From positions 5,969,501 through 6,033,500 of the forward strand of contig OU015675.1 of the NCBI GenBank assembly GCA_907165275.2: a stretch of 64,000 nucleotides of DNA, read 5' to 3'. A model generated the notes under the pieces. That model worked only from the letters and a program-made list of their open reading frames with translations. It was not told where the DNA came from and searched no databases. The stretch comes from Zygaena filipendulae. Its lineage: Eukaryota; Arthropoda; Insecta; Lepidoptera; Zygaenidae. The stretch's first letter is position 1. Each line of letters opens with the position of its first letter. Positions 1 to 11,050 of the stretch are shown here, one piece after another. The translations under genes were made by a program, and so were the position numbers.

Positions 1-173
1 ATTCCATTGTTTAGTTTACACAACAATAACTTTTTAACCAATTGATATAATAAAGTACAAACAAAGCAAGGTTAAAGGAAGCCGCAGATACGAAGACGTT
101 CGGATAACTACAATAAAGCTGACACATCCACGCAACAGTGTGTTTGTTAGAACAATTGTTATTTATCTATTTA

Positions 174-347
174 CTAACTGTGCCCGGATTTTCCGAGGGA
201 ATTCCGAGATAAAAAGTACCCTATGTCCTTCTCTGTATCCCTGACAACGTGCATGCCAAATTTCATCCAAATCCGTTGAGCCGTTTTTGCGTGATTGAGT
301 AACAAACATCCAAACATTTACACTTTCACATTTATAATATTTGTGGC
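174..347 (-). mobile_element. Nonautonomous Helitron
   Basis: CTAACTGTGCCCGG (terminal CTAG mutated) to CACATTTATAATATTTG. Bases 1-173 before it show nothing I can name. Confidence 0.7.
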
Positions 348-568
348 ATCATAGATAATATAAAACTATGGTAGAATTTAGGACCATCAACAGGCTACTA
401 TAATAATACATTATGTACGTTGACATCATCTTACAAAGTTGACAAATTATGTAACCGGATGGATGGTTATAAAAAAATATACCTTACAAACTGATTTGTT
501 GGGTCGGTCGTAATCCGCACGAAATTGCAAAATAGTAGATTATGCACCGAGGGAGTAAACTAAACAGT

Positions 569-622
569 GTCTTACGTCACGGGCGGCATTTGAACGGGGT
601 TAAAGCCGCCCGTGACGAAGAC
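569..622. repeat. Hairpin with CACGGGCGGC arms
   Basis: GTCTTACGTCACGGGCGGC and GCCGCCCGTGACGAAGAC pair almost completely around a 17-base loop. No gene nearby; probably the core of a small foldback element. The remainder of 351-867 shows nothing I can name. Confidence 0.6.
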
Positions 623-867
623 AGGCTTTATCCTCGAGGTGACTTTTTATACCTACTGCAAGGCGAGGCATAAACCCTCGTTACACTGGCATTGTAAAGT
701 GGGTTTATTCTGAAAATCTTACTGGCCATCACAGGCAGATCACATAAAAATAAATAAAAGAGTTCTCCTACAAATTTTAACGTACTTGATAGTTTTCAGT
801 TTCATACAACATTAACTCCCTTGGGATGTAATGCCTTGCTTTACGTCGAGATTGCGTGCTAGGTAAT

Positions 868-1190
868 GGGCATGTTGACTAATTTTTATTTTTTAGTCCG
901 TCTTGTAGATTATCAAAAAATATTGGACACGTATTTTTTCTTTTTTTACGTAATCAAAAAATAACGGCGATATATTGAGTTGAAATTTCGCGTGACGTCA
1001 CTATTCTGACAGTTTGTATGGCGGTTTTGCGGTTAGTGACGTCACGACCTCCTCATTCTAAACTTTAATGTGCTTTATCTCTGTATATTTTAATTTATTT
1101 AAAAAAGCAAAAAATACGTGTCTATTGTTTTTTTATTTTCTAACTGACGGACTAATTAGAATTTTGATTTTCAATAGTAGTCAACATCCC
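868..1190 (-). mobile_element. MITE family B
   Basis: Inverted orientation, from GGGCATGTTGACTA to TAGTCAACATCCC, 323 bp. Both internal GTGACGTCAC motifs are present. Confidence 0.88.
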
Positions 1191-1455
1191 TATTGGACAT
1201 TGTCGAGCAGGTGGTATGAGAATAAAGTTTTGATCAGACAATGCACATGAAGAACATCAACTGGTATCCAGAGTGAGGGTAAAATTGGAAGTATATGTGG
1301 TAGACTTTGTATATATAAAGCGTTAAAAAATTATAATAGAAATCCAAATTGTGTGAGAATTGTCAAGAGATACAATTATGAAGTAGTTTAAAAACACCTG
1401 ATGCAATTGTGTTAGCAAAGTTGTATGTTGCATTATTATTAAACATTACAGCTAA

Positions 1456-1640
1456 CTAGCTGTCCCCCGCGGTTTCACCCGCGGTAACTTCGGAATTTCC
1501 GTGGGAATTTTGGGGATAAAAAGTACCCGACGACCTCAGGACTACCGTAGCTTATTTTCGAAATCTGTAGATCCAGAGCTTACCCCTATAACGTCACAAT
1601 CTCACAAACTTTACCTCTTTATAAACTACCGACAGTATCA
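1456..1640 (-). mobile_element. Nonautonomous Helitron, 3' end
   Basis: CTAGCTGTCCCCCGCGGTTT CACCCGCGG hairpin end, then TTCCGTGGGAATT; the 5' part is unclear. Sequence 1191-1455 before it is unassigned. Confidence 0.65.
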
Positions 1641-1649
1641 CTAGATACA

Positions 1650-1862
1650 TCTTCTTAATATTTTATGTATATTTAGAAGATCTATATAAATTACACGTCA
1701 CGTTGTTTGTCCGCGATGGATTCCTAAACTACCTACTGAATCGATTATGATGGGTTACTATATGTTGTAATTTGGCCCAAATTAAAAGATAGGATAGTTT
1801 TTATTCTGGAATTCCCGCGGGAACTCTAAAATTACGCGACTGAAACCGCGGGAGACAGCTAG
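1650..1862 (+). mobile_element. Nonautonomous Helitron, ACACGTCACGTTG subfamily
   Basis: TCTTCTTAATATTTT to ACCGCGGGAGACAGCTAG, preceded by A and followed by T, the Helitron insertion signature. Confidence 0.75.
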
Positions 1863-1870
1863 TAGTATAA

Positions 1871-2067
1871 TAAATAAAACAAAGTCGCTTCCCGCTGTCT
1901 GTCTGTCCTTATGTATGCTTAGATCTTTAAAACTACGCAACGGATTTTCATGTGGTTTTCACCAATAGATAAAGTGATTCATAAGGAAGATTTTTACCTA
2001 TATTTTATCCTGCAATTTCTGCGGGAACTCCGAATTTATCGCAGGTGAAACCGCGGGGGATAGCTAG
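1871..2067 (+). mobile_element. Nonautonomous Helitron, GTCTGTCTGTCC subfamily
   Basis: Begins in TAAATAAAACAAAGTCGCTT and ends ACCGCGGGGGATAGCTAG followed by T. Confidence 0.7.
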
Positions 2068-2182
2068 TCGACAATATTATATTGAAATCCCACTTATATA
2101 AGTAATATACAAATTCTGGTAATTTTCCTATCGTGATCATTCGATGTTTAATTCTGCAGTTAACAAACACGATTATCCTATA

Positions 2183-2405
2183 CTAGCTGTCCCGCGCGGT
2201 TTCACCCGCAATAATTTCAAAGTTCCCGCGGAATTGTTCCATACGAACTTTACAACCCCTTTTCATCCCCTTGGGGGTTGAATTTTCAAAAATCCTTTCT
2301 TATCGAATGCCTACGTCATACAAAGAACACACCCTCCAAGTTTCAGATCTCTACGATCAGCGGTTTAGGCTGTGCGCTGATCCGTCAGTCAGTCAGGACA
2401 AAGCA
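2183..2405 (-). mobile_element. Nonautonomous Helitron, CCCCTTGGGGG subfamily
   Basis: CTAGCTGTCCCGCGCGGTTT CACCCGC end, then CCCTTTTCATCCCCTTGGGG and ...ATCTCTACGATCAGCGG. A weak related fragment follows at 2560-2700. Confidence 0.7.
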
Positions 2406-2713
2406 TTTTGTATGTAAGTAGATATTTGAGTCGTTCAAAATCGTTCAATTTGAAATTAAATTAATAGTTTGTTGATTGCTCAGACATTGGATGTAGTTAT
2501 TCGTGTGGACTGTGAACCTTATTATAGGTGATTGCTCATAAATTCATCCAAATAATAGGTAGGTAAATAATATGGCTTCACCCTTGTCAATTGCGGAGGT
2601 TCCGCTGGAATTCCGAGATAAAAGTACCTACCCTATATCCTTTTCTATACCCCGGATAACGTGAACGGAAAATTTCATGTCAGTAATAAGGCAGACAGTA
2701 CAAACACACAGTG

Positions 2714-2776
2714 ACGCTGAATCATAATAAATAATAATAAATAATAAAAAAATAAAATAATAAATAATAATAAATA
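2714..2776. repeat. (AATAAT)n low-complexity tract
   Basis: Runs of AATAATAAATAAT. Nothing recognisable follows in 2777-3104. Confidence 0.85.
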
Positions 2777-3104
2777 TGTTTTGAAAGTCAAGTGGAAAAG
2801 GCTGTTGTTTCTCTTCTCGTTGAGTTGAGAAAGCGTTAAATTTTACAACATATTTAGGTAAGATTTTGTTTTATTAAAATCGATAGAATCAGCGATATTT
2901 GTCACTTACAATAATTAACTGGCGAAAACTAGTTAACAAGTTGGATGTAATCTGAATAGCCAAAATTTTATGGAGTGACTTTGACATTGGCAAAAATCAT
3001 AGACTGAAGAGTACATAAACATCTCAAAAAGTTACTATAAATAAAAGAAGAAGTTAAAATATAGATGAAACTACAATGAGTTTAACGGTCGTAAAGTTTA
3101 CTTC

Positions 3105-3275
3105 AGCATTTACAACCGCGTTTATTTCGGAATTGCCGCGGAAATCCTGACATAAAAAGCACTCTATATTCTTTTCTGTACCCCTGACATATGGAAAATT
3201 TTATGGTGATCAGTTGAGTATAGTTATTTCGTGAAAAGGTAACAGATAGATGGACGGAACTACTTTCGCGTTAAT
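3105..3275 (-). mobile_element. Decayed Helitron copy
   Basis: ACAACCGCGTTTATTTCGGA ATTGCCGCGG and GTACCCCTGACATATGGAAA show the family core; the CTAG tip is lost. A second decayed core lies near 3472-3520, within an open frame (3350-3589) that I therefore do not call a gene. Confidence 0.6.
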
Positions 3276-3695
3276 AAAAGTCAAGTCAAAGGTTTTACCC
3301 GAGTGAATTCGACATTCTCTCAGGATGTTTTGGTGTAGGTAAGGTAGTCATGGACCTAGGTAGTAGTGTGTCACTCCCCGTTCTCTATGCCTATAGATAC
3401 AAAAGTGTCCGACGTGAAAGCCGAACGAACAAACAACTTTCATATGTATATTTCGTGCCTACTTTTCTCTTCGGTTTCACTAATGTGCATTTCGGGATTC
3501 CCTCGGAAGTTCCCAGCATAACCACAAACTATCGTCGCGACATGATCGACATAATAAAATCTGTATTTACAGAAGGAAAAGGTCGTTGACTCGCTGACGC
3601 GAAATCTCAAAAACTACGTGACATTTTTAAGACGAGGTAAGTTGGAAGTTTATGAAGAGTATGTAAGTCAGCTAAGAAAGAGTTTTATGGAGTTA

Positions 3696-3885
3696 CTAGC
3701 TGTGCCCCGCGGTTTCACCCGCGGTGATTTCAGAGTTCCCGCTGGAATTCCGGGATAAAAAGTACCCTATGTCCTTCTCTGTACCCCTAAAAACGTGCAT
3801 GCCAAATTTCATCCAAATCCTTTCAGCCGTTTTTGGGTGATTGAGTAACAAACATCCAAACATTCATACACTTTCACATTTATAG
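3696..3885 (-). mobile_element. Nonautonomous Helitron
   Basis: CTAGCTGTGCCCCGCGGTTT CACCCGCGG to ACACTTTCACATTTATAGTA. Well preserved. Confidence 0.8.
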
Positions 3886-3952
3886 TATTAGCAGTATCAT
3901 GGTAACGCGGCTGAACCTGCAGAGAACAACAGCTGCTAATATACGTAATATC

Positions 3953-4750
3953 ACTAACAGCTCTTCCCCGCGGTTTTACCCGCGTTAATTTCGGAGTTCC
4001 CCCGGGAATTCCGGGATAAACAGTAGGTACTATCCTTTCTTTTTCTGTACCACTGACAACGTAGGTGGCTTGCCTTTTTTGATACATCCAACAATTTCAA
4101 CTAATTTACACAAAACCTTGACAAATTATGTACCTAATGCTACGTTCACACGCGTGCCGTGCAGCCCGGCGGGCTGCCTGGCGGGCTGCGCGGCATGCAG
4201 CCCGTCCCGGGCCGGCGGACATTCAAGCTGTTTACACGCACGCCGTCGTGTCAGTCAGTGCCAGAATGGCGAGCAGCGAGGATCTCGGTGTTGTTGCTGC
4301 CATATCCTTTGGCTTAACTTATTTTTATTGGAAAAAGAAACAAAATTATGACCATTCCGCCATGTTGTAATATCCGATCGTAGCGACTTTCTTAGCAACG
4401 TTGAATGAAGATCCACTCGTCGCGAAAGCGCGGGACAGACTGACTGCCCGCGCGCGTGTAAACAGTCACCGGGCGCCCGCACATTCATCCTTTGAACTTT
4501 GCCAAAAAACCGACACTTGCCCGATTCGCGGCATTCACGTTCACAGGCGCGTTCACGGGCTCGGGCGTACCGTTTACACGCTCGTGAATGTGAATGTGCA
4601 CGTTGAATGTAGAGTTGAACGCACGCGTGTGAACTTACCATAAACCTTATTCATGCATCACTCTAATATCTATTGGCGAAAACCGCATAAAAAGTAGTTT
4701 TTGAGTTTATCGCGAACAGACAGACAAACAGACGCGGCGGAGGAAGAGGC
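3953..4750 (-). mobile_element. Helitron variant split by the GC-rich transposon
   Basis: CTAACAGCTCTTCCCCGCGG at 3953 to about 4142, then 4635-4750 with TATTGGCGAAAACCGC and CAGACAGACAAACAGACGCG. The same order, unsplit, is seen at 56084-56405. Bases 4751-4979 are unassigned. Confidence 0.7.
4143..4634. mobile_element. GC-rich transposon with CACGCGTG tips, inserted in a Helitron variant
   Basis: Tips GTTCACACGCGTGC and GCACGCGTGTGAAC bound 492 bp much richer in G+C than the flanks. Sequence before and after it joins to match the Helitron variant at 56084-56405. Inside, a plus-strand frame from 4266 encodes MASSEDLGVVAAISFG, perhaps the start of a lost transposase. The target duplication is unclear (CTA versus TTA). 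Confidence 0.7.
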
Positions 4751-4979
4751 AGGGTTTATTGTTGGAAAAACCGGGTTTATTTTTGGAATTATTGAACCGA
4801 TTCTAAAAATCACTGATTGGTAACTAAACAGTATATCAGTATATAATAGGATACTTTTATCCCGTCTTAAAGAGTTGCCGAGAGGATACCTAAAATGGCC
4901 CCTAAGCCAATTCGAAGATCTCTGATCGTTATCGCATGTCTTTGGTTATCGGTATACAATAAGTTCCTCAGAGATAATA

Positions 4980-5295
4980 GGGATGTGGACTACTTTTGAA
5001 AATCAAAATTCTAATTAGTCAGTCAGTTAGAAAATAAAAAAACAATAGACACGTATTTTTTGCTTTTTTAAATAAATTAAAATGTACAGAGATAAAGCGC
5101 ATTAAAGTTTAGGATGAGGAGGTCGTGACGTCACTAACCGCATAACCGCCATACAAACTTTCAGAATAGTGACGTCACGCGAAATTTCAACTCAATATAT
5201 CGCCGTTATTTTTTGATTACGTAAAAAAAGAAAAAAATACGTGTCCAATATTTTTTAATAATCTACAAGACAGACTAAAAAATAAAAATTAGCCC
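4980..5295 (+). mobile_element. MITE family B
   Basis: Begins GGGATGTGGACTAC; the far tip is shortened to TTAGCCC. Both GTGACGTCAC motifs are present. Confidence 0.87.
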
Positions 5296-5448
5296 ATTAA
5301 TGATTTATAGATTGTCAATTTGGCTAAGGAGGCTGAACTTGATTAAGGAAGGACTTGGAGAGAAAGACGAGAGAAAGACGAGAGATACCATATGGGGTAC
5401 TTGTACCCAGAGAGAAGGTAATCACTACGTTTTGTACCCACAGAAAAA

Positions 5449-5613
5449 ATAAATTAACTAGAGAGGACATGTACCTGTACACTAGGCAGGGCAGGCGCGC
5501 CTGGGTTGCAAAGGAAGTTAGAATAAATGCTCTAACATGTCCAAAACTTCTTTCACCTGTTTGCATACTAAACTAAGTTGATGTCCCTTCTATCAGTTAT
5601 TTTCTGTTCTGTG
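5449..5613. mobile_element. MITE family D, shortened copy
   Basis: AAATTAACTAGAGAGGACAT to ATGTCCCTTCTATCAGTTAT. Compared with 49877-50215 it lacks the middle. Confidence 0.6.
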
Positions 5614-5940
5614 GGTTGCACTTACCGCAAAATTTGCTACAATTCTTTGGTCTTTTTTAATGAATGGAGATACAATTCTGTCCATGGACCTATAGCACCG
5701 TGCCTATAGTTGCCTTGAAGGCCAATGGCAAATGTGACTGGCCGTTTAAAATGCGTGAGAGAAAAAAACACGAAATCATCGGAGTAAACCAAAAACCGAA
5801 CAATGGACTATACAAATGCATGGATTTGTATCTAATTGTCGAAAAGTTTCATTTCGCTGTTCAAAGTGTACAGTGAAAGGAAACTATAAATTACCATTTC
5901 AATTTCATATAGATTATGATGAGTTTAATTTTAAGTTAGT

Positions 5941-6193
5941 TTAGTTTAGTTTTTGGGTTTATTTTTTTTTTTATTGTATGTTTTTTGTAGGTACCTAGTC
6001 CTACATAAAGTCCTTTAAGTAAACGCCAAAAAGTATTCGTATGATCGTCTGATGAAAATAAAACTATAATAGAAATGAGTTTATTATAATAATATGTAAT
6101 AGTTTTATTTATCTTCAAATTATTAAATAGTTGTTGCATGGTGTATGTGTTTACTCTGCTAAATAAAGTGTATCTTATCTTATCTTATCTTAT
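5941..6193 (+). mobile_element. Retroelement-like 3' tail with (TATCT)n
   Basis: Ends CTAAATAAAGTGTATCTTATC(TTATC)n. The body is unassigned, as is 5614-5940, where a 70-codon frame (5664-5876) resembles nothing I know. Confidence 0.35.
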
Positions 6194-6220
6194 GTATGTA
6201 AGTACCTACATACGTATCTC

Positions 6221-6890
6221 TGGTTGATAGAATTCGTAATGAGGAAATTCGTCGGAGAACCAGAGTCACTGACATAGCCCTTCAAATTAGCAAAATGAAG
6301 TGGCAATGGGCTGGTCACATCGGTCGCAGAACTGACAACCGCTGGAGCAAGCGAGTCCTGGAGTGGAGACCACGCGTAGGCAAGCGCAGTGTGGGGCGCG
6401 CCCCCCTGCCAGATGGAGCGACGATCTGCGGTGGGTGGCTACTGGCTGGCAGTAATTGGGATGTGGACTACTTTTGAAAATCAAAATTCTAATTAGTCCG
6501 TCAGTTAGAAAATAAGAAAACAATAGACTCGTATTTTTTGGTTTTTCAAATAAATTAAAATATACAGAGATAAAGCGCATTAAAGTTTAGGGTGAGGGGG
6601 TCGTGACGTTACTAACCGTTAAAACCGCCATACAAACTGACAGAATAGTGACGTCACGCGAAATTTCAACCCAATATATCGCCGTTATTTTTTGATTACG
6701 TAAAAAAAGAAAAAATATGTGTCCAATATTTTTTAATAATCTACAAGACGGACTAAAAAAAAATTAATTAGTCAACATGCCCATTGGATGCGGGTGACTG
6801 AAGATCGGGATAGGTGGCGAACCCTTGGAGAGGCCTATGTCCAGCAGTGGACTGCTGCAGGCTGAAAATGATGATGATGATGATGAAGTA
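6221..6890 (+). mobile_element. RTE-type LINE 3' end, interrupted by a MITE
   Basis: Reads LIDRIRNEEIRRRTRV, KMKWQWAGHIGRR and VLEWRPRVGKRS, and, after the MITE at 6458-6782, WMRVTEDRDRWRTLGEAYVQQ-TAAG-stop, then a (GAT)n tail. This is the usual C-terminus of endonuclease/reverse-transcriptase elements of RTE type in Lepidoptera. The copy is 5'-truncated and also has a frameshift between GRAPLP and the MITE. Confidence 0.88.
6458..6782 (+). mobile_element. MITE family B, copy with exact ends
   Basis: A 325-bp element with imperfect inverted repeats running from GGGATGTGGACTAC to GTCAACATGCCC. It interrupts the LINE frame (AGTAATT|...|ATTGGATG), so ATT is duplicated and the boundaries are fixed to the base. 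No coding capacity. One of its two GTGACGTCAC sites is mutated to GTGACGTTAC. Confidence 0.92.
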
Positions 6891-8282
6891 CATACGTACA
6901 CGAAACAGTTTGTGTAACGAAATGAGCAAAATTTAATAATTGAATTTTGTTCACTGGTAGCAACCGATTAGCAAAAGACCATGCAAAAATCACATGAAAA
7001 AGTCAATTTTGTCTACCTACTGATTTTAAACAATGACCGTAAGCGAGGTGATAATATTATGTACTTATTATTTTTTTTAATTACGGTATTAAACGTTTTA
7101 TTTTTATATCATTTCTAGATTAAGTAGGTACCTAACATTTTTTTTATCTAAAAATTTATGATTGTCTCTGATTCTGAGTCTGATAATAATTTTTGTTATT
7201 CTTAGAGCTATCCGTAGGTACCTATGTAATTTTAGATAATTGGAAACAAGAAATAAATCTTGACCGCAGGATCATCGGTGTTTTTTACAAAATTCATGGT
7301 AGATAATTAAAATTCTATGACGTCAATGGTAAAAGGTTTATTATTTTTAAGAAAAAATCTTCTGTATGGTAAACAATGTTATTTATTAGTAAAAACGGTA
7401 AAAACATAGGAAAACATAAAAAAAAAATCCAGTCTTACTATAATCATGAAAATAAAATTAATTCCCTTTTAAATAGATTGATGAATTAGTTTTACCTATT
7501 ATTGAGACAGTGGAAGTTTGAGAAGTGAGATATACCTAGATAGAATGATGATGAAACAAAAATAAAATTCTAGATTGGGTCTAGATTGAGCAGAGACAAT
7601 AATATTATATTTTAGTCTAATTTACAATTTTTTAATGTATCTAGTTATGGCAACTAAAATATTATTACTGAATAATGTGGGAGTATTTTTGCAATGGCAA
7701 TGTGATGACCATGAAAACTCGATTGTTTGTATAAAATAATAACGACTTATATGACGATCGAGCGATGTCAAAGCAGGTTTTGTCTATAATCGTGTTTTGA
7801 TTCTGCGTTGTTTAGTAAGTACCTAGGTACCTATTTGAATGAATCAGTGACGTAGGTAATCGTTTACAATATTATTATCACTTTTGTCGATAGAAAACAA
7901 AATAGCAAGTAATACTTAAACGAAATTGAAAAAAATAAAGGCATTATTTTTCTACCTACTGACTACAATCTTATATACCTAATTAGGTACCTACCTATAA
8001 TATTATAATTAATTGAATATTTTTATTAAGGTTTTAATTTGCGTAATAGATATTTGAATTTAGAATAAATCCATTGTTAAATATTTTAATTTATACCTAA
8101 ATCATCTAAAATTTGGATTTTTGTGCCTTTTTAACAAAAATGTAGGTAGGTAGTACCTACCTATACGTATTCAAAAGCAAAAAACAAGATGAAATAATAA
8201 AGAAAAAAACAAAGGCAATATTAATTGACTACAATCTTAACAATTAAATAAATAAGTACAATCAAAGTTATAACAACTCTAA
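6891..8282. other. AT-rich intergenic sequence, nothing recognised
   Basis: Contains several TAGGTACCTA palindromes and (GAT)n tail remnants at the start, but no gene or element I can name. No open frame longer than 60 codons. Confidence 0.6.
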
Positions 8283-8288
8283 TTTATT
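8283..8288 (-). promoter_or_regulatory. Candidate poly(A) signal for the serpin
   Basis: AATAAA on the minus strand, just past the Helitron that follows the serpin stop codon. I see no AATAAA between the stop and that Helitron, so the 3' untranslated region may run through the element to this site. This is inferred from position only. Confidence 0.35.
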
Positions 8289-8293
8289 TACAA

Positions 8294-8556
8294 CTAGCTG
8301 TCCCCCGCGATTTCATCCGCGGTAATTTCGGAGTTCCCGCGGTAATTCCGGGAAAAAAGTGCTGTAGTTTACGGTGATAAGCAGTTGCCCGCATTAATTC
8401 CGGAGTTCCCGCGGGAATTCCGGGATAAAAACTATCCTATCTTTTAAGTTGGACCATATTATAAATGGTTACAATTTTTTTTCAAAATCCGTGCAGTAGT
8501 TTCGGAGTCCATCGCGGACAAACAACGTGACACGTGATTTATATATATTAAGAAGA
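8294..8556 (-). mobile_element. Nonautonomous Helitron abutting the serpin 3' end
   Basis: CTAGCTGTCCCCCGCGATTT to GATTTATATATATTAAGAAGA; in its own sense it starts TCTTCTTAATATATAT. It contains two copies of the TTCCCGCGG block. It is read in the same sense as the serpin. Confidence 0.85.
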
Positions 8557-8598
8557 TAAGGATTAAGATTAACATACATATTATGGAGTTCAAAACGT

Positions 8599-9804
8599 TT
8601 ACACTAAAGAAGGCGTGTCGTACACACCCGCGAATAAAATTACATCTGATCTTCTGTCAATGACAAGGAACACAAACTCTTTGTTCGCTTTGAATACTGG
8701 CGCACCGAATCTCGTTTCGAAACCAATCACAGTAGCTGCTGCAGCTTCTGTTCCCATCTCGTTGACTTCCACCTTTACATTCTGCAGTGCCTTCGAGACG
8801 AACAGTGGCGTTGCAGACACTCCAGGCAGCTGCGCTTTTTCACTATCGAATATACTGTGAATACCCGAATATTTCAGAGGAGTGCTCAAGTCTACCTGAC
8901 ACGATATCTTAAAACGTGGTAACAAACACTCAACTTTCTCCGACGAATTCGCCGCTTTCAATTCCTTCAACCAACCCAACGGGGCTGAAGACAATGTGTG
9001 TAAAAAATTCTTCATAGGCACACCGTCGAACGGCAGTAAAACTATCATGGAGAAGTCCTTAGCGTCTCCGTAGGGCATTTCTAGAACTTCAGCCTTCAGG
9101 TCCGTTGAATAAAGTAGATTGAGGGGCGCTTCGCGGTACATCATGTTGACCGTGCCGATTATTTTGCCGTGATAGTTGTAGAAAGGTAACACGGTTGTGT
9201 CACTCTCGTCGAAACTATGCGTCCAATTCGCTTTGAAATACAAAGCGTCTATTAGTAGCATCACCAAGTCCTCCAACGTGTCCGGTTCCACTGCATCAGT
9301 TACCTTCCCTTGCGTGGCCAGACACATATACTCATTAATATCGTTTGCGAGCGCGGTTGTGTTTTTAGTGTGAACGGAATAAATATCTGTATTATATGCC
9401 GTTGCCGCTTCGCAAAATTCAGTATTGATAGCCAGCGAACCGTCAGCGAAAATAGCCGATTGACCGTTCAGTACAACATCTTTGCTGTTGTATTTGACTA
9501 CATCAGAAGCGGCGCGGTGCAGCGCTTGCGTCGCTTTCAGATCTTTGGGCAGGTTGAGGCTGGTCATCAGTTCTTGGAAGGTGTCTCCCGCGGATCCTTC
9601 TGTCAGCAAAGCGAATGCGTTCCAGACCGATAGCGGTGACACGGCGAAGTTTTTTCTACCGAAATTCTCTTGGAACACGAACGTGTTGTCTAACAGTTTG
9701 AACGTGAATTTATTTATCGGTGCAAATTGAGATTCCTTTGGTGATTTGCTCGGCGCAGCGACAGCTAAGCTGGCGATGGCCAGGTTTAACAACGCCTTAA
9801 ACAT
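8599..9804 (-). CDS. Secreted serpin, single exon, complete, probably inhibitory
   Basis: Serine protease inhibitor of 401 residues, the usual length for the family. The first ATG (9802-9804) starts a typical signal peptide, MFKALLNLAIASLAVAA; the frame is open for three codons further up, but from a GTG, so the ATG is preferred. Family landmarks are NFAVSPLSVW (helix B), ALYFKANW (strand 3A/breach), LLPRFKIS, the hinge GTEAAAATVIG and the C-terminal EFVFLVIDRR...ILFAG. The hinge has small residues at P12-P9, as inhibitory serpins do. Counting from the hinge Glu as P17 puts P1-P1' at Arg365-Phe366, which suggests a trypsin-like target such as a clip-domain haemolymph protease; that target is inference. 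NTT, NWT and NSS are possible glycosylation sites. No intron interrupts the reading frame, whereas many insect serpin genes are split. A Helitron begins 43 bp after the stop. Confidence 0.95.
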   Translation of the reverse strand: MFKALLNLAIASLAVAAPSKSPKESQFAPINKFTFKLLDNTFVFQENFGRKNFAVSPLSVWNAFALLTEGSAGDTFQELMTSLNLPKDLKATQALHRAASDVVKYNSKDVVLNGQSAIFADGSLAINTEFCEAATAYNTDIYSVHTKNTTALANDINEYMCLATQGKVTDAVEPDTLEDLVMLLIDALYFKANWTHSFDESDTTVLPFYNYHGKIIGTVNMMYREAPLNLLYSTDLKAEVLEMPYGDAKDFSMIVLLPFDGVPMKNFLHTLSSAPLGWLKELKAANSSEKVECLLPRFKISCQVDLSTPLKYSGIHSIFDSEKAQLPGVSATPLFVSKALQNVKVEVNEMGTEAAAATVIGFETRFGAPVFKANKEFVFLVIDRRSDVILFAGVYDTPSLV

Positions 9805-10539
9805 TGCACGCACGTCGTCTCTTACGTGTTCAAAACAATAGTGTCTGCGCGAAAAGTTGTACGATCCACGAATACTTGTTTCTCACGTGTTGCCCGCACA
9901 ATGGATATCATTTAACTGGTTAGCTAACACTTATGTGTGTGATTTAATACTGCTTCGATACGATAGTCGCGTCGGATTCTATGATGGTTCGTGAATGCCG
10001 ATGACAACCAATTCCAACGAGTAGATACATATCGAATATACTTATTTGATACACTATACGTTCCAATATGAAGGCACCTACCTACTACGTCTTAATGTTG
10101 ACCCAATTAAAATGCACGTTTCTTTGTTCATAATTGATTTTATAGACAAGTAGTTAAATAAAAATTAAAACACACCTACTTATGTGCATCAGATTGCTTT
10201 TGTGGAGCCATTGGACTTTTTAAAATTATTATATTTTAAGATACAATTACTAGCTGTTAGATATACGTGGTTTCAAAAGTTTGATTTCCGTAAGTATCTA
10301 CCTACTTGGATTTCTGTGAGTGATAGTAAAAATTGTACCACATTCCTTTGCGTAGTTTAAAAGAACTAAGCGGATACTTGGACAGAGGCAAATAGAAAGA
10401 GATTAAATTAAAATCGAATAAATTAAATTGTGTAAGTATGAAGTGTTTATTTATTTATTTATTTATATGTAATAATTATTAAAATATATGATGCTGTTTT
10501 ATTATTAGATAGTAGATACATATATAATTGTAATTAAAT

Positions 10540-10725
10540 ATTACAAATGCGAATGTGAGTTTATTTGTCTGTTTGTTTGTTAGGTACGCTTTTACACCCT
10601 AAATACTCAACCGATCATAGCCGCCGTAGGTATAGAAATACATAGGGAAGGTACTTTTTATCCCGGAATTCTGCAGGAACTCCGAAATAAACGTGGATGA
10701 AATCTTGTCGAAATAAAATATATAA
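10540..10725 (+). mobile_element. Helitron, CTAG tip lost
   Basis: TACAAATGCGAATGTGAGTT to AATTCTGCAGGAACTCCGAA. The hairpin end has decayed. The sequence between the serpin and this copy (9805-10539) holds the serpin's upstream region, where I see no clear TATA box, and simple (ATTT)n at 10446-10465. Confidence 0.6.
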
Positions 10726-10883
10726 TATTTATACCCACTAAGTAAAATAATGGCCGGAAAAAACCGACAGACAGACAGACAGAAAAAAAGGATAGGTGTA
10801 CTATATTTACTTACACGAACATTTGATAAAATGCTGTTATTTTGACATTACAAACAGATGCTTCGATTGTTTTTATATACCTA

Positions 10884-11050
10884 CTAGCTAGCCCCCGCGA
10901 GTTCACCCGCGGGAAATTCGGAGTTCCCGCGAGTTCTTTTAAGTTGGGCCAAATACAACATAGTGACCAAATTTCATCATGATCGGTTCAGTAGTTTAAG
11001 AGTCCATCGCGGACAAACAACGTGACACGTGATTTATATATATTAAGAGA
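10884..11050 (-). mobile_element. Nonautonomous Helitron, ACACGTCACGTTG subfamily
   Basis: CTAGCTAGCCCCCGCGAGTT to GATTTATATATATTAAGAGA. Shorter than 8294-8556, with only one TTCCCGCG block. Confidence 0.75.

Noticed and set aside
3350..3589. 79-codon frame
   Set aside because: Its second half is a decayed Helitron core (TTTCGGGATTCCCTCGG).
9805..9813. Three extra codons at the serpin N-terminus starting from GTG
   Set aside because: GTG is not a normal start in animal nuclear genes; the ATG at 9802-9804 begins a good signal peptide.
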